Shown: piece by piece, positions 1 through 10,463 of the stretch | Layout: the number at the start of each line of letters is the position of its first letter | Numbering within the stretch: position 1 is the first letter of the stretch | Assembly (NCBI GenBank): GCA_009667805.1 | Contig: CM019070.1 | Coordinates: forward strand, 56,343,735 to 56,407,734 | DNA length: 64,000 nt | Origin: Leptobrachium leishanense | Taxonomy: Eukaryota; Chordata; Amphibia; Anura; Megophryidae | Reading direction: 5' to 3' | Translations under genes and position numbers: made by a program | The notes under the pieces: model-generated | What the model was told of the DNA's origin: nothing | The model's input: only the letters and a program-made list of their open reading frames with translations | Database searches by the model: none

Positions 1-870
1 GGCGTCGCTACCTGCTATCCACTTATGAATGTTGTCTCTGCCACACGATAATCAAAAAATGGCAAATGAAATACAAAGTAAGTTCAAAGTGAAGCGCATC
101 CGATGATCGAGATAATTGAATGTTGCCTAGATGTTCAACGTCACAGATATCGTGAATAGTACCTTGAAAGAAAAACAAAAATATCGTGGCATAAAATTTA
201 CATCTTCCCACTAACATTTTTAATTGCCATGTGCTGCTGACCTAACCTCTCCACTCCTCTAAGGATTTCATGGAAGGTGTGAAAACCAGTTTCCGGGCGC
301 ACCATCCTAGGACCTGGGCAAGTTCCTATGCTGTGTGAGCGTTCCTATCACAACAATATTGTTCTATCTCCAGTTTGCTCTATGGTCTCGGTTTTTTAGT
401 GAAAATCTAGAGAAGTAAACGGAGAGTCTTCGGGCTGGTGGATGGCTACTAATAACCCAGAAGCAAATAATCTAGAGACAGATATAGCTCCTAAAAAATG
501 TGAGTGGGAAGATGTAAATCCCCTTCTTTTTATTGAGATACACTTTACGCTATGGTATAAATTTTTGGTTTTCTTTCTTTTGAGATACTATTCACATTAT
601 CTGTGACGTTGAACATATAGGTAATATCCAATTGTCTAGAGCCGTGGTTCCCAACTGCGATCCTCAAGTACTCTGAACAGGCCAGGTTTTCCAGATCTCT
701 GAAGCACAGCACAGGTTATATGATTTGCTGCTCAGAGATTCCAGGATTCAGTCTGCATTTCCCCAGGGTAATCCTTAGGGATATTTGTGGGTCGTGGTTG
801 GGAACCACTGTTCTAGATCACTGGGTGCACTTCACTTTTTACGCTATTCCATTCTCATAGTAAACATTAA
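1..870. repeat. Ancient inverted repeat, arms about 40-225 and 492-870
   Basis: Read in reverse complement, the left arm (about 40-225) matches the right arm from about 492. Shared blocks include a GTGGGAAGATGTAAAT core (left about 200-216, right about 506-521), a TCTGTGACGTTGAACAT block (left about 133-149, right about 600-616) and GCACTTCACTTT-like sequence near the outer ends. Arms are diverged by substitutions and small indels. The loop (226-491) has no recognisable gene. The right arm is interrupted by a hAT MITE at 642-810 that is absent from the left arm. The outer limits are uncertain because the left arm may run off the window. Confidence 0.6.
642..810. mobile_element. hAT-type MITE (CAGTGGTTCCC family), copy 1
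   Basis: A short non-coding element with terminal inverted repeats of the form CAGTGGTTCCCAA...TTGGGAACCACTG; here the left end reads CCGTGGTTCCC. It is flanked by 8-bp near-duplications GTCTAGAG (634-641) and TTCTAGAT (811-818). The body has the family's tract ending in CCTCAAGTA and a TTGCAGGATTCAG-like core. The TSD matches the hAT nnnTAnnn (Buster-type) preference. The other arm of the surrounding inverted repeat lacks the insertion. Non-autonomous, so it needs a transposase in trans. Confidence 0.75.
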
Positions 871-3268
871 AGATCAATATCCCTTTTTAAACAGGTGGTG
901 CGATTGCCCCAGTCTACAAATGGTCTGGGGAAAACATTCATTCACTGGTTTCTTAAGTTTTGAGGAAAGTAATAACGTTAAAACTTTCACCTGGCAAAAT
1001 CAACACAAGAACGTCTAAGGAAAGTAAACTATTAAGATATTGGCTGCCGGAAAGATATTTGCTGGGAATTGGTTTTTGATAGATTATACTTTTGCTATAG
1101 AAGTATAATCAAATATCTGATAGGCCGACACTGGATTAACTGTCTCTGCCATCCCTTGAATGCGTGTGAGCAGGTATGTGGTCCATGGATAGAGTTTGAT
1201 GGCTAATGGTATATGATTATAATCCTGTATTTCTGACCATTTGCTAAATCTTCCACTCAAACCCCAAAAGTTATGGTCTAAAATGACATGGTAAAATCTG
1301 AGGCAACAAACATGAAATAAATTAACTTGTCTCCAGTAACGCCTTTGAGTCTCTACCGAAACAGAATATACGTAATGGATTGAACGCCCATATGTGAGAT
1401 CATAGGCGTGCACAGATGGATGTGCACACTTTGTGAACTGCCCCGGCTTTTGAAGTTTTTGGATTCCATCTACATCTCTTTGTGTTATTTGGCTTCATGA
1501 AGATCTTAAAAATTAAGGGTGTGCACACGTTACGTTACTTAACAATTGAGCTGCGCACACTCATGTTTGATACTATCACATTGCTTGGATATGAAACCAG
1601 AGCTTCCATAAATGCGTTTGTTTTTTTTTTGTTTTTTTAACTTGGTGAAACCGTTTAGAGAAACCATTATGTAGATGGTTGGGATTGAATTCAGAATCCA
1701 AATCTCATGGATTCCAAAATAATTTGGATTCAAAATTTCCTATTTTGATTGATCTGAAAATATTGGACCGATGCAACACCAGATCGGTTTGGGAAATTCC
1801 TATATGGGAAATAGGGTTACTGTAGGGGCTAAGGTTACTTTGAGGATTGTGGTTACCACCATTTCTGCTTCTTTTTCGATAAGATAGGGAACTTGCATTG
1901 CACAGGAGTGCAAATTAATCAAATCCTCCAAATTGCTTCTATTTATAGTCAGAAAACATGATCAACAATTCTTCTAGTTCAGAATCCATGATTTTCAGTT
2001 GAAGTGTATTTGTGTGTGTGATCATTTTTTTTGTTTTCCTTAGGAGTTTTTGAGAAACTGAAGCATTGACTGGCTTTTAAATGACACAATAAAAGGGATT
2101 ATTTTTTTGGAAACCCTGGAGGGCTGGAATTACAGTGGTTGTGTATATATTTAAAATGTGTACGTGTATATGTATATATTATTTTTAATATATTGCCCCC
2201 CCCTCTTGCTCTTGAAATATGGGACGCTGTGAATGGGTTATGCTAATACATCAGGGCAATGAATATATTAATTTCATTCGTAAACAGCCTTAAAGCGATA
2301 ATTACCAGTGTAGGTGTGTCAGAAGTGATCATGTCGAGTTTTGCCAGTTAATTATTAAGATTTTGTTCTGAAGGCCCCAGATTTGACATGCGGTCTTAAT
2401 CTAGCTGTAAATAAAACTCTGTAGCATACAGAAAGCAAAAAGTCAATTTGTTTTGAATTTCTCATTATTTTAAGTCTATTATTTTTATTTTTTGTCTCGA
2501 CATCCAATAAGATCCCAAAATCGTGTCCGTTATGTGACTTTTATTGTGTAGCCCCAAAAGGACACATTATGATAAAAACTGCAATATTACTTTCTCAATC
2601 CTCTTGTTTGTGTTTAAGTCACAAAATATAAAATTTCTAGTAGAAAAGCTAAACGTGATGCAGCACAATATTAAAAATAGACACGCTTTATGATCGTTTT
2701 TTTTTGTTTTTTTCTTTAAAGTCTGCGGCTTCTAATGAGTTTTGAAAACTTTGTTTTATATTATATGTCCTTGCTGCTTGCAATCCTTTTGCTGCCAGCA
2801 TGTGTAACCGTCTGATTCTAGGGGAGTAGGGTAAATATAGCCTCCATAAAGACAACGTCCTCTTTGGAACGCCTAATTGCTTAATATTTTGCAGGCAAAA
2901 CAGATAATTGAGTACAGTCTTCAGCGCATGTGGTGAGGGAGCTGTGTTCTGAATGACTGACTGATCTCTGGATAACCCCACTGGTGTAACTTCAAGGCAT
3001 TGTGGGAATATGGTGATGTAAGTCGAGCGCTGAAAGTCTGATCTTTTTGATGTGCTCGACTATGAAATAAGAGTTCTGGGTAATTTTGCATGCAAATGTA
3101 TTCGCTAAAATAATCTTGCGTTTTTTTAACCCTTTGTTACATATTTTATGACTCTGCTCTAAGCAGGCCTGTCAGTGCAAAATAATAATATTCTCATCAT
3201 CTGAGGAAGCAACAGCAGCGAGGCCATGCCATCTTTATTCTGTGATCTAATTCATTATTGCTCGTAAT
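871..3268. other. No gene recognised; AT-rich unique-looking DNA
   Basis: Short open frames occur on both strands (for example minus strand 1084-1413 and 2688-2981), but none has a recognisable domain, conserved motif or splice context. AT-rich with homopolymer runs (poly-T near 1621 and 2697) and a short ATATGT-rich tract around 2150-2180. I see no terminal repeats or TSDs here. Confidence 0.5.
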
Positions 3269-3269
3269 G

Positions 3270-3271
<2 letters not shown>

Positions 3272-3309
<38 letters not shown>

Positions 3310-3320
3310 GTGTGTGTGCG
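3272..3320. repeat. (TG)n microsatellite
   Basis: About 24 consecutive TG units with two TGCG interruptions near the right end. A simple dinucleotide repeat, likely length-polymorphic. Confidence 0.95.
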
Positions 3321-3329
3321 CTATTGGAG

Positions 3330-4825
3330 ACTAAGGCTGTTCAGCCATTGGATCCACAGTCTGACAAACCAGTAATTTGTAGTCATACGACTAATCCCCC
3401 AAAGTGATAAGAAGGTGAAAGGCATCCATTGCATTCGACTTCGGTCTTGTGATTTCAGCAGCCTACTTCAGACTAGCGACTGATCCCAGTCATGTTCCAC
3501 GGTCCTGTGTCCATGTCCCAGGGACCGGCAGCACCCTCCTTGCTGGTCGGTAAGATTGAAGTAGCCAAGGGACGTGGTCACTGGTCGAGGGCACTGCATG
3601 ATGACGCGGTGCCCGCTGAGTTTGAGTTCAGGCGTGTGGACCTGGTTCCTTGCCCTGGCATGGTTTTCACTCCTCTCCGTGCGTTCTATGCTTATGTACA
3701 CTGTGTATTGCTTTTGGCTTGTCTGATTCTAGCGGCTGTTAAAACCCTGGCACTTGGCTGACTATTCTCTCTAGCATTTGGCTGACAATCCTTTCTGGCA
3801 AAACGTCCACTGGTATCTGGCTCACGAGTATCTCTAGTATTAACCCCTGGTGTTTATTATTAGTTTCTGTTTGTAAATACCTCTAGTACTGTTGGTATTT
3901 GGAAATAGGTAGAGTTTCCGGCCACTTAAAAGGACCGGCAGTGTAGGCTAGCTTGTCTGCATACAGGGATTAGACCTTATATCTAGGAGGTATGTGACAA
4001 TCCCATTTGGAATAGGATTTTTTTCTTTAAATAGGGTGACTAGGGTCAGTTGCCATTAAACACAGCATATATATTACACACCGCACACCATCTCTAACAT
4101 ACAGTCTACACAGCACACCAAAACAAGTCAAGGCAGTTAAAAACCTGTTTTATAGCCGAGTCTGTCGCTCTGAGCCCTATTCATGCAGGGGGTTAAATTG
4201 CTCTTTATCAAACTCCTGAGTAGTGTTTGAAATTGCCTCCCGTGGCGACACTAGCCTTGTAAAGTCATACCACCTGGGTCGTCCATAATCTGATAACCAA
4301 GTCTGTCATATAAATACGGATCCAGTGGCTGACCAGCCTAAATGTTGCAGATCACTGCTGGATTGCATGCCTTAAGTATTTGGAGTTGAAGATTTTGGTG
4401 TGCTGTTTGTGATTCCTATCACCACCAATTGTGCCTCTTCATTTTTTTTTGTCCTGTACCTTTTACTACTTATTTATCCTTCATTCTGTTCCTCTTGGTT
4501 TTTGGAATCATGTGCTAGCTTTCCATTCTGACCTGTTCCACTGGATTTACACCAGAACTACAATACAGGAGCTTTCTGACTGGTTTATAAAGACCTTGAT
4601 ACTCTGACTCCCCTACACCAGAGGTCGGCAACCTTGGCCCTCTACCTTCTGCAATGTATTAGGTTGCACTGTATCTTGGGTTAATCCCAAAAGCACATCA
4701 TTCTGTGGCTTATCTTTAAGCTTTTATTTTAGTTTGTTTATACATTGGGAAGTCCTCTATTCAGGTAGTGGGCGCAGTGTGAAGTGGGTCATTGGTTCTT
4801 GATCTGGTGGGTGAGGAAAAAAGTA
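3330..4825. other. No gene recognised; locally GC-rich, possible old repeat relic
   Basis: 3480-3680 is more GC-rich than its surroundings and open in two opposing frames (3492-3761 plus, 3468-3701 minus), but neither product resembles a known domain. From about 3745 to 3840 a loosely repeated 'GGCTGAC...CTGG' motif recurs, as in degraded LTR or leader sequence. At 4621-4650 there is a fragment resembling the end of a hAT MITE (GGTCGGCAACCTTGGC). No TSD was found for any of these. Confidence 0.4.
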
Positions 4826-5439
4826 GGGATTGTGAGGGTCCAGAGAACGAGCAACGGCACTAGTGGCCTGCTCTACGATGGGGCTCACAATGATTTAGCT
4901 AGATTGTGCCATTACAGGGACAACAGCTCCATATGCAAATCAGACTGCAATCACCCAGAAATGGTGGCTAGTACTGAATGCCAAGGAAGTCCTCCCTGCA
5001 GGAGAGGTGCAACAACCCCTGACGATCGTTTTGGTTTTGTTGGGCCTCGTCAGGAGGGTATAGCTGACACCCCACTAAGCCCCTTGAGAAAGGGGTCCAA
5101 ATCTGAACTACCCTGTATACTTACAGTGAGAAAAAAAGGTGGGTTTGTGAGGAGGGTCCAGAGAACGAGCAACAGCACTAGTGGCCTGCTCTACGATGAG
5201 GCCCGCTCAGGTCTCACACGGTCAAAACGATCGTCGGGGGTTGCTGCACCGCTCGTGCAGGGATGACGTCCTTGGCATTTCAGCACTGGCCACCCTTTCT
5301 GGGTGTAGCGGTCTGATTTGCATATGGAGCAGTTGTCCCTGAGATTAGGGATGAGCCGAACGCCCCCGCGTTCGGTTCGACTTCGAACTCAAACAATTTC
5401 AAAAGTTCGAGTTCGAACACGATCCGAACTCCATGTAAG

Positions 5440-6055
5440 TGTCACGAGGCGTGTGCGGTTCTGGTATGAGCCCAGCAGGCGGCGACACAGAGGGGAGGCC
5501 AGACAGGAATCACGCAATGCAGATTCTTTAATAAAACATAAATGGTCCTTAACTGCAGGCAAAAGAACAAAGGGAATTGCAAATAAAGTCCAGGGAGAGT
5601 TCTTGGAGAGTCAGTGGGTTGTGGGTAGTGCAGTCCTAGACTGCATACAGGGCCCACCAAGAAGAAGTCTGGATGGAGGACAGTGGTACCTGGATCAAAA
5701 AGGTCAGAGGGTGATAAACAACTGTAATCCACGAGTAGACAGATGGGTCCTGGATACGTAGGATAAACTGGTACTGGAAGAGCAGGTTAGCACACCACCA
5801 AGTGATCTCAGTCAAGGATAACAATGTAGACCCCCTGCTGGCTGGGTCTCTCTGCCTTTTATGGAGGCTTAAACACAGATAGGCCTCAGCTGGAAGTCCA
5901 GGGCTAGAAAGGAAAGACCCAGGTTGGATCTCCAGGAGCCTGGTCCAGGTGCAGAGCCTGGGGAAAACCTGGAACGGAATCCAAGAAAAGGAGGATACAT
6001 GGCAAAGTTCTAAGATTCAGGTGTGCAAGACAGGTACACGGGGTGGACCGTGACA
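5440..6055 (-). repeat. 3' LTR of the gypsy-type element
   Basis: 616 bp, TG...CA ends. Preceded by the TSD GTAAG. On the minus strand a CATAAAAGG TATA-like box is readable at about 5854-5862. It differs from the other LTR at eight positions. Confidence 0.88.
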
Positions 6056-6072
6056 GTACCCCCCCCTGACGG
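6056..6072 (-). other. Polypurine tract of the LTR element
   Basis: On the minus strand, just before the 3' LTR, the sequence is G-rich (AGGGGGGGGTAC). This is the expected place for the primer of plus-strand DNA synthesis and it fixes the element's orientation. Confidence 0.7.
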
Positions 6073-6351
6073 GTGCCCACCGGGCACCGAGGCTGGAACA
6101 GGGGATGGAGCATAAATCACCACCCTCCAATGTACTCAGAGTCTGGATTGCCATAAACATCACCATAAGCACGCAGAGCCCTCTCAAAATGTGGCAGGTT
6201 TTCTTTGCGGACCAACGTGCCATTGGATGCCCAGACGCAACCCTCGGGAGCAAGACGTACAATGGGTGATGGGCCTTTGGCACGACCCGGTAGGGCAGCG
6301 CCCTTGGCACGGCTCGATGGGGCAGCGCCCTTGGTGAGGCCCTTGGTACTG

Positions 6352-6580
6352 CACGGCTCAGCGGCAACCTGGGTACAGCACAGCTCAACGGTGGCAACCT
6401 TGGTGAGGCACGGCACTTGAGCGACCTCGGTACTGCACGGCACTTGAGCGACCTCGGTACTGCACGGCACTTGAGTGACCTGGGTACAGCACGGCACTTG
6501 GGTGACCTGGGTACAGCACGGCACTTGGGCGACCTGGGTACAACACGGCTCTGCGGCAACCTGGGTACAACACGGCTCTT
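6352..6580 (-). repeat. 27-bp tandem repeat inside the LTR element
   Basis: About eight units close to GGCACTTGAGCGACCTCGG plus TACTGCAC. The unit is a multiple of three; in one minus-strand frame it gives a 9-residue repeat (VPCSTEVAQ-like). Units diverge in order along the array. The frame remains open across it (within the minus frame 6117-6851), yet no known protein has this repeat, so it may simply be an expanded minisatellite. Confidence 0.85.
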
Positions 6581-6653
6581 GCTGGGCAGTGAGCGGCTTG
6601 GCCTTATGGCGGCGTCGACGACCCCGTGGCGGTGATAGTTCAGGATAACCTGC

Positions 6654-6790
6654 GGGATGCAGGACAGCGACCTCTTGAGATAATGCGGGTTGCAGGGCAG
6701 CGACCTCTTGAGATCCTGCAGGTTGCAGGGCAGCGACCTCTTGAGATCCTGCGGGTTGCAGGGCAGTGACCTCTTGAGATCCTGCGGGTT
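6654..6790 (-). repeat. 33-bp tandem repeat inside the LTR element
   Basis: Four units containing GCAGCGACCTCTTGAGATCC, with an 11-residue minus-strand translation LQPAGSQEVAA. It lies in the same open minus frame as the 27-bp array. Both arrays sit where pol would be expected after gag. Confidence 0.85.
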
Positions 6791-6938
6791 GCTTCAGATG
6801 GCGGGGTCTCCAAGTAATCAGAGAGGGAGCCCTCCTCTGTACTCTCCACAACAGAGAAGCTTTTCCCTACATTCAGGCCTCTTAGATCTGGGTACCGGAG
6901 TGTGGCGAGACTTGCCAACTATGGTAGCCTGGCGAGGC

Positions 6939-7568
6939 CTAGCAGGAACAGAGACTGGGCGAGGTTTGGCTGTGGGCTGGCGAAGCTTGGCGAGATTTGG
7001 CAGGATTTGAGACTGGGCATGACTTGGCTGTGACCTGGCAAGGCTTGATAGTAGCTTGGCGAGGGCTGGCAGAGACAGGGTGCTGTCGAGCTTTGGCAAT
7101 TGGAGTTCTCTTGGACATTGATGGCAAGGACTCAGCAGGTAATGTCTTTTTGCTGTTGGCATGCACAGACACAGGAGGAGCAACCAGTTGAGAAGCAGGA
7201 GGAACAGGGTTGACTCTGGTCTGTGAGGGGGATGGCTTGGGTGGGCGCACAGGGCACGAAGATATGAAATGTGAGCCTGCACTACAATAGAAGCACAGTC
7301 CCAAAGACCTCCTCCTGGAGCGTTCCTCCTCAGACAAGGGTCTCCTGCAGCCAGACATAGAAGTGGAAGAGCGCACCTTAGATGAGGTGCCCCTTAATCC
7401 TTGCAGCACTTTAAGCAACATAGAGTCCAGTTGCTGCAGGAAGCTCTCCACAGCCATTTTCATGGATGCCACCACCGCCTGTATCACCGCAGACTCGTAA
7501 TAAGATGGGGTCTGCATTCTGTCACGAGGCATGTGCGGTTCTGGTATGAGCCCAGCAGGCGGCGACAC
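6939..7568 (-). pseudogene. Truncated gypsy-type Gag with CCHC zinc knuckle
   Basis: This is a 209-residue minus-strand frame that starts inside the 5' LTR; its first 16 residues are LTR-encoded. Met18 lies 4 nt past the LTR edge and is a plausible alternative start. Residues 92-105 form a retroviral-type zinc knuckle C-X2-C-X4-H-X4-C (C92, C95, H100, C105) with an Arg-rich stretch before it (RSRRRS) and PVRP after it, as in Ty3/gypsy nucleocapsids. The knuckle normally binds the element's RNA. Only about 70 residues precede the RRR stretch, so most of the capsid domain is missing. The C-terminal half is Pro/Ser/Lys-rich and loosely repetitive. No pol follows. Probably a relic, or a packaging-related piece of a non-autonomous element. 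Confidence 0.7.
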
Positions 7569-8135
7569 AGAGGGGAGGCCAGACAGGAATCACGCAATGC
7601 AGATTCTTTAATAAAACATAAATGGTCCTTAACTGCAGGCAAAAGAACAAAGGGAATTGCAAATAAAGTCCAGGGAGAGTTCTTGGAGAGTCAGTGGGTT
7701 GTGGGTAGTGCAGTCCTAGACTGCAGACAGGGCCCACCAAGAAGAAGTCTGGACGGAGGACAGTGGTACCTGGATCAAAAAGGTCAGAGGGTGATAAACA
7801 ACTGTAATCCACGAGTAGACAGATGGGTCCTGGATACGTAGGATAAACTGGTACTGGAAGAGCAGGTTAGCACACCACCAAGTGACCTCAGTCAAGGATA
7901 ACAATGCAGACCCCCTGCTGGCTGGGTCTCTCTGCCTTTTAAGGAGGCTTAAACACAGATAGGCCTCAGCTGGAAGTCCAGGGCTAGAAAGGAAAGACCC
8001 AGGCTGGATCTCCAGGAGCCTGGTCCAGGTGCAGAGCCTGGGGAAAACCTGGAACGGAATCCAAGAAAAGGAGGATACATGGCAAAGTTCTAAGATCCAG
8101 GTGTGCAAGACAGGTACACGGGGTGGACCGTGACA
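7520..8135 (-). repeat. 5' LTR of the gypsy-type element
   Basis: 616 bp with TG...CA ends, followed on the plus strand by the TSD GTAAG. In the element's sense it precedes gag. The interior starts GAATGCAGACCCC and has no TGG-type tRNA primer-binding site. Confidence 0.88.
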
Positions 8136-8283
8136 GTAAGTCAATGGGACCCGAACGTTCGATTTTTAGAGTGCCCTCCAAGAGGGCATATATGCTAGAT
8201 ATTTGCCATAAAAGGTGTATGGGGGTCCGGGTAGTTCCCTGGGGGACAGGAAACGAGGACAAAAAGTTTTAAAAAAGACGTTT

Positions 8284-9513
8284 TTAACCCTTTCGCTGCT
8301 GAGCCTTTTCCCACCTCTGTGCTGAGCTCATTTTTACCGGTTTCACTCATCATGTTTAAACGCGTTTTGAAGCCTTATTTTAATATATGACCCAGACATA
8401 TTATATATCGTTCTTTCCGGCAGACTGTGCAGATTCATAATATGTCATTATTATATGTATACGTTATGTCATGTCTGTATATTATAACAAAAAATGCAAT
8501 AAAATTTGAATTTTCAATAATTTACAATGTGTAAAGTGTTTTTTTTCACATTTTAAAATGCGATCGTTTTCGGTTATATTTTCTATGGGGTGCGCTTGTT
8601 AAAAAAATTAGTAATGAGGAATCGTTACTTTTTTTTGGGGAAAATTCCGTGTTTTCTAGCAAACTCCCCCCATAGAAAAAATCATTAGTGCAGCATCATT
8701 GTTCACATTATAATTGAAATGGGAACAATATTGTTGCACTAATAAATCTAAAAAAAAAACCACATTTTTTTAAAAAAAAATTTAAATTTTTTTTTTTTAA
8801 TTTTATTTTTATTTTTAATTTTTTTTTTACTTTTTACATGGTCATGTTTGGTATCATTGGAAAGGCCACGCTCTGGCCATTCCAATGATAGTAAACATTA
8901 ACCCCTAGCTGTCACGGATCGGGAGATAGGGGGTTCATTGGAACCCCCTATCTCCACTATAGGTGGCAGCAAGGGGTTAATTTAAAAACTGGCGCCATCT
9001 CGCTCTGCGCGATGATGCCAGTCATTAGGGGGATATCCCGGAAGCTTGGCCGACATCCAAGATGTCGGCCAGCTCCGGGAGGGGACCGCGATACGGCGCA
9101 TGTTGGCGCCATATTGCGATCCAGTCCCCTAGGGGTTAAATACAGCCGCCGCTTGGAAGGGCAGGCTGTGCCCTTCCAGGCGGTGCCTGCCTTTAATCGC
9201 TGGCCCACACGGATGGGGAGGGGGAGAGGTCCGAAGGACCTCCCCCCTCCCCTTCAGGCACCTTCCCTGCAATGGCGGGGGGTGCCTGAAATAGACGTCA
9301 TCACGCATGCGCGATGATGCCTATCGTGCCCGCCGGGGTCCCGGAGGTTGGGCTGACATCGATGATGTCAGCCCGCACCGGGGGGCCGAGCGATCAGCCG
9401 GAATACCGGCTGATCGCGGGCTGCAAAGGGAGGACGCGCTCAGCGCGTCCTCCGCAGCCAAGTACCAATGCGGTTGGACGCGCTGAGTGCATCCACCACA
9501 TTGAAGTGGTTAA
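8284..9513. mobile_element. TTAA-target DNA element (piggyBac-like, non-coding), copy 1
   Basis: Flanked by TTAA at 8284-8287 and 9510-9513, with ends TTAACCCTTTCG and, inverted, TTAACCACTTCA. TTAA duplication with CC-starting ends is typical of piggyBac (Kolobok also uses TTAA). Contains AT-rich DNA, the phrase CATGTTTGGTATCAT shared with 13138-14342, and strong palindromes such as GGCCGACATCC/GGATGTCGGCC (9049-9071) and TGACATCGATGATGTCA (9355-9371). No transposase frame. Inserted into the hAT shell. Confidence 0.6.
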
Positions 9514-9828
9514 AGGAACAGTGAGTTTTCCATGAAATAAAGTTTAAGAAAAAAAACCGAAAAATTCCTTCAAATATCGTGCCTAGGAGGTCCCCATAAC
9601 CTGCCCGTGAAGTGGCGGATTTGTAGGATGTATAGAAACCTTTAAAAACAAAAAAATTACATTGGTTTTACTTTTAATCTATTCATAAACAACTGCTTGG
9701 GGCGGCAGCCTGTATGAAAAGAGGAGACGTTTTAGGACACGCAGAACAAGTTTAGTGATTTTTTTGGGCTACATTATGGTGAAACTTATGCAGGCTTTGG
9801 ATGAAAGTAACAATAGGTGCTTTAAAAT

Positions 9829-10050
9829 TGGGCCTTTGGTGTCGGCAACAGTGCCGTCACACCGTAACCCCTCTATGGTATTGTGGAAGAGTGCAGGGTT
9901 GGACCCTGCGGTCAAATATTAAAATGATATGAATCTGGTACAGGCGTCAGTGTCAGTGCACCCAAATATTTTGCCTTTGGTGGCAGCAAGTGCCTTCACA
10001 CCGTAACCCTTCTGTGGTATTGTGGAAGAGTGCAGTGGTGGACACTGTCC
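9829..10050. repeat. Tandem repeat in the hAT shell, period about 139 bp
   Basis: Two diverged copies of a block with CACACCGTAACCC and ATTGTGGAAGAGTGCAG (the latter motif at about 9880 and 10019). It lies internal to the promoter-like end, the same relative place as the leader repeats of the element at 61674. Confidence 0.7.
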
Positions 10051-10193
10051 CTGATAGCCTGGCAGTGCCAACACAGTTTCTAATTCCCATAAATCTCCTA
10101 CAACATCACTGATACCCCCTGCAGAACAATCTCCTCTCCTCTCTGATTCACTCCTGCAAATACACGCGCTGGGACTGCAGGCAGGGAAGAAGC

Positions 10194-10463
10194 CTTATAT
10201 AGTGTGCTGCGGGACGTAGCCCTGTGAGCCCATGATTGGGCAAAATTTGCCCAATCAGGACTCTGAGCCGTGATTGGCATAGTCTTGCACCTGACCTGCT
10301 GTCAGGTGCAAGGCTGTAGCCAATTACAAGCTTCAGGCCAGTGGAAAAGTGCATTGTGGTGCATTGTGGGAAAACACGCGGAAATGTTCGTAGTTTGCGA
10401 ACAGCCGAATGGGGGGTGTTCGAATCGAACTCCGAACTGATCCGAACCGAACGCTCATCCCTA
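10194..10463 (-). promoter_or_regulatory. Promoter-like end of the hAT shell
   Basis: Reading leftward from the terminus are GCTTGTAATTGGC, several CCAAT/ATTGG boxes and CTATATAAGG at about 10194-10203. Arrangement and sequence match 61674-61966. This is probably the transcription-start region inherited from the autonomous parent; no coding frame now lies behind it. Confidence 0.65.

Larger units (their letters stand above)
5440..8135 (-). mobile_element. Ty3/gypsy-type LTR retrotransposon, non-autonomous
   Basis: Two 616-bp LTRs (5440-6055, 7520-8135) start TGTCACG and end CGTGACA, flanked by perfect 5-bp TSDs GTAAG (5435-5439, 8136-8140). I count 8 differences between the LTRs (about 1.3%), so insertion is fairly recent. 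Minus orientation is shown by a purine-rich tract next to the left LTR and a Gag zinc knuckle reading leftward. The 1.46-kb interior holds only a truncated gag and two in-frame minisatellites; protease, reverse transcriptase, RNase H and integrase are absent. Mobility would need enzymes from a relative. The knuckle flanks resemble vertebrate sushi/Mar-type Gag; that placement is inference. Confidence 0.88.
5346..10463 (-). mobile_element. Non-autonomous hAT element carrying two nested elements
   Basis: The termini are TAGGGATGAGC (5346-5356) and its inverse GCTCATCCCTA (10453-10463). Perfect 8-bp TSDs CCTGAGAT lie at 5338-5345 and 10464-10471, which is diagnostic of hAT-type insertion. The sub-terminal regions are rich in TTCG/CGAA words. 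Without the nested LTR element (5440-8135) and TTAA element (8284-9513) the shell is only about 1.2 kb and has no transposase frame. Its right end (10194-10463, inverted) matches the start of the element at 61674, including the TATATAAG promoter box, so I orient it on the minus strand. It probably relies on transposase from an element like the one at 61674. Confidence 0.85.

Noticed and set aside
3492..3761. Plus-strand 89-residue frame in GC-rich DNA as a small gene
   Set aside because: No domain, no splice or conservation evidence, and an equally long opposing frame, as expected of GC-rich non-coding DNA.
6205..6635. Plus-strand repetitive frames over the LTR interior (for example TARHLSDLG repeats)
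   Set aside because: They are the opposite-strand reading of the 27-bp minisatellite; orientation evidence (knuckle, polypurine tract) is on the minus strand.
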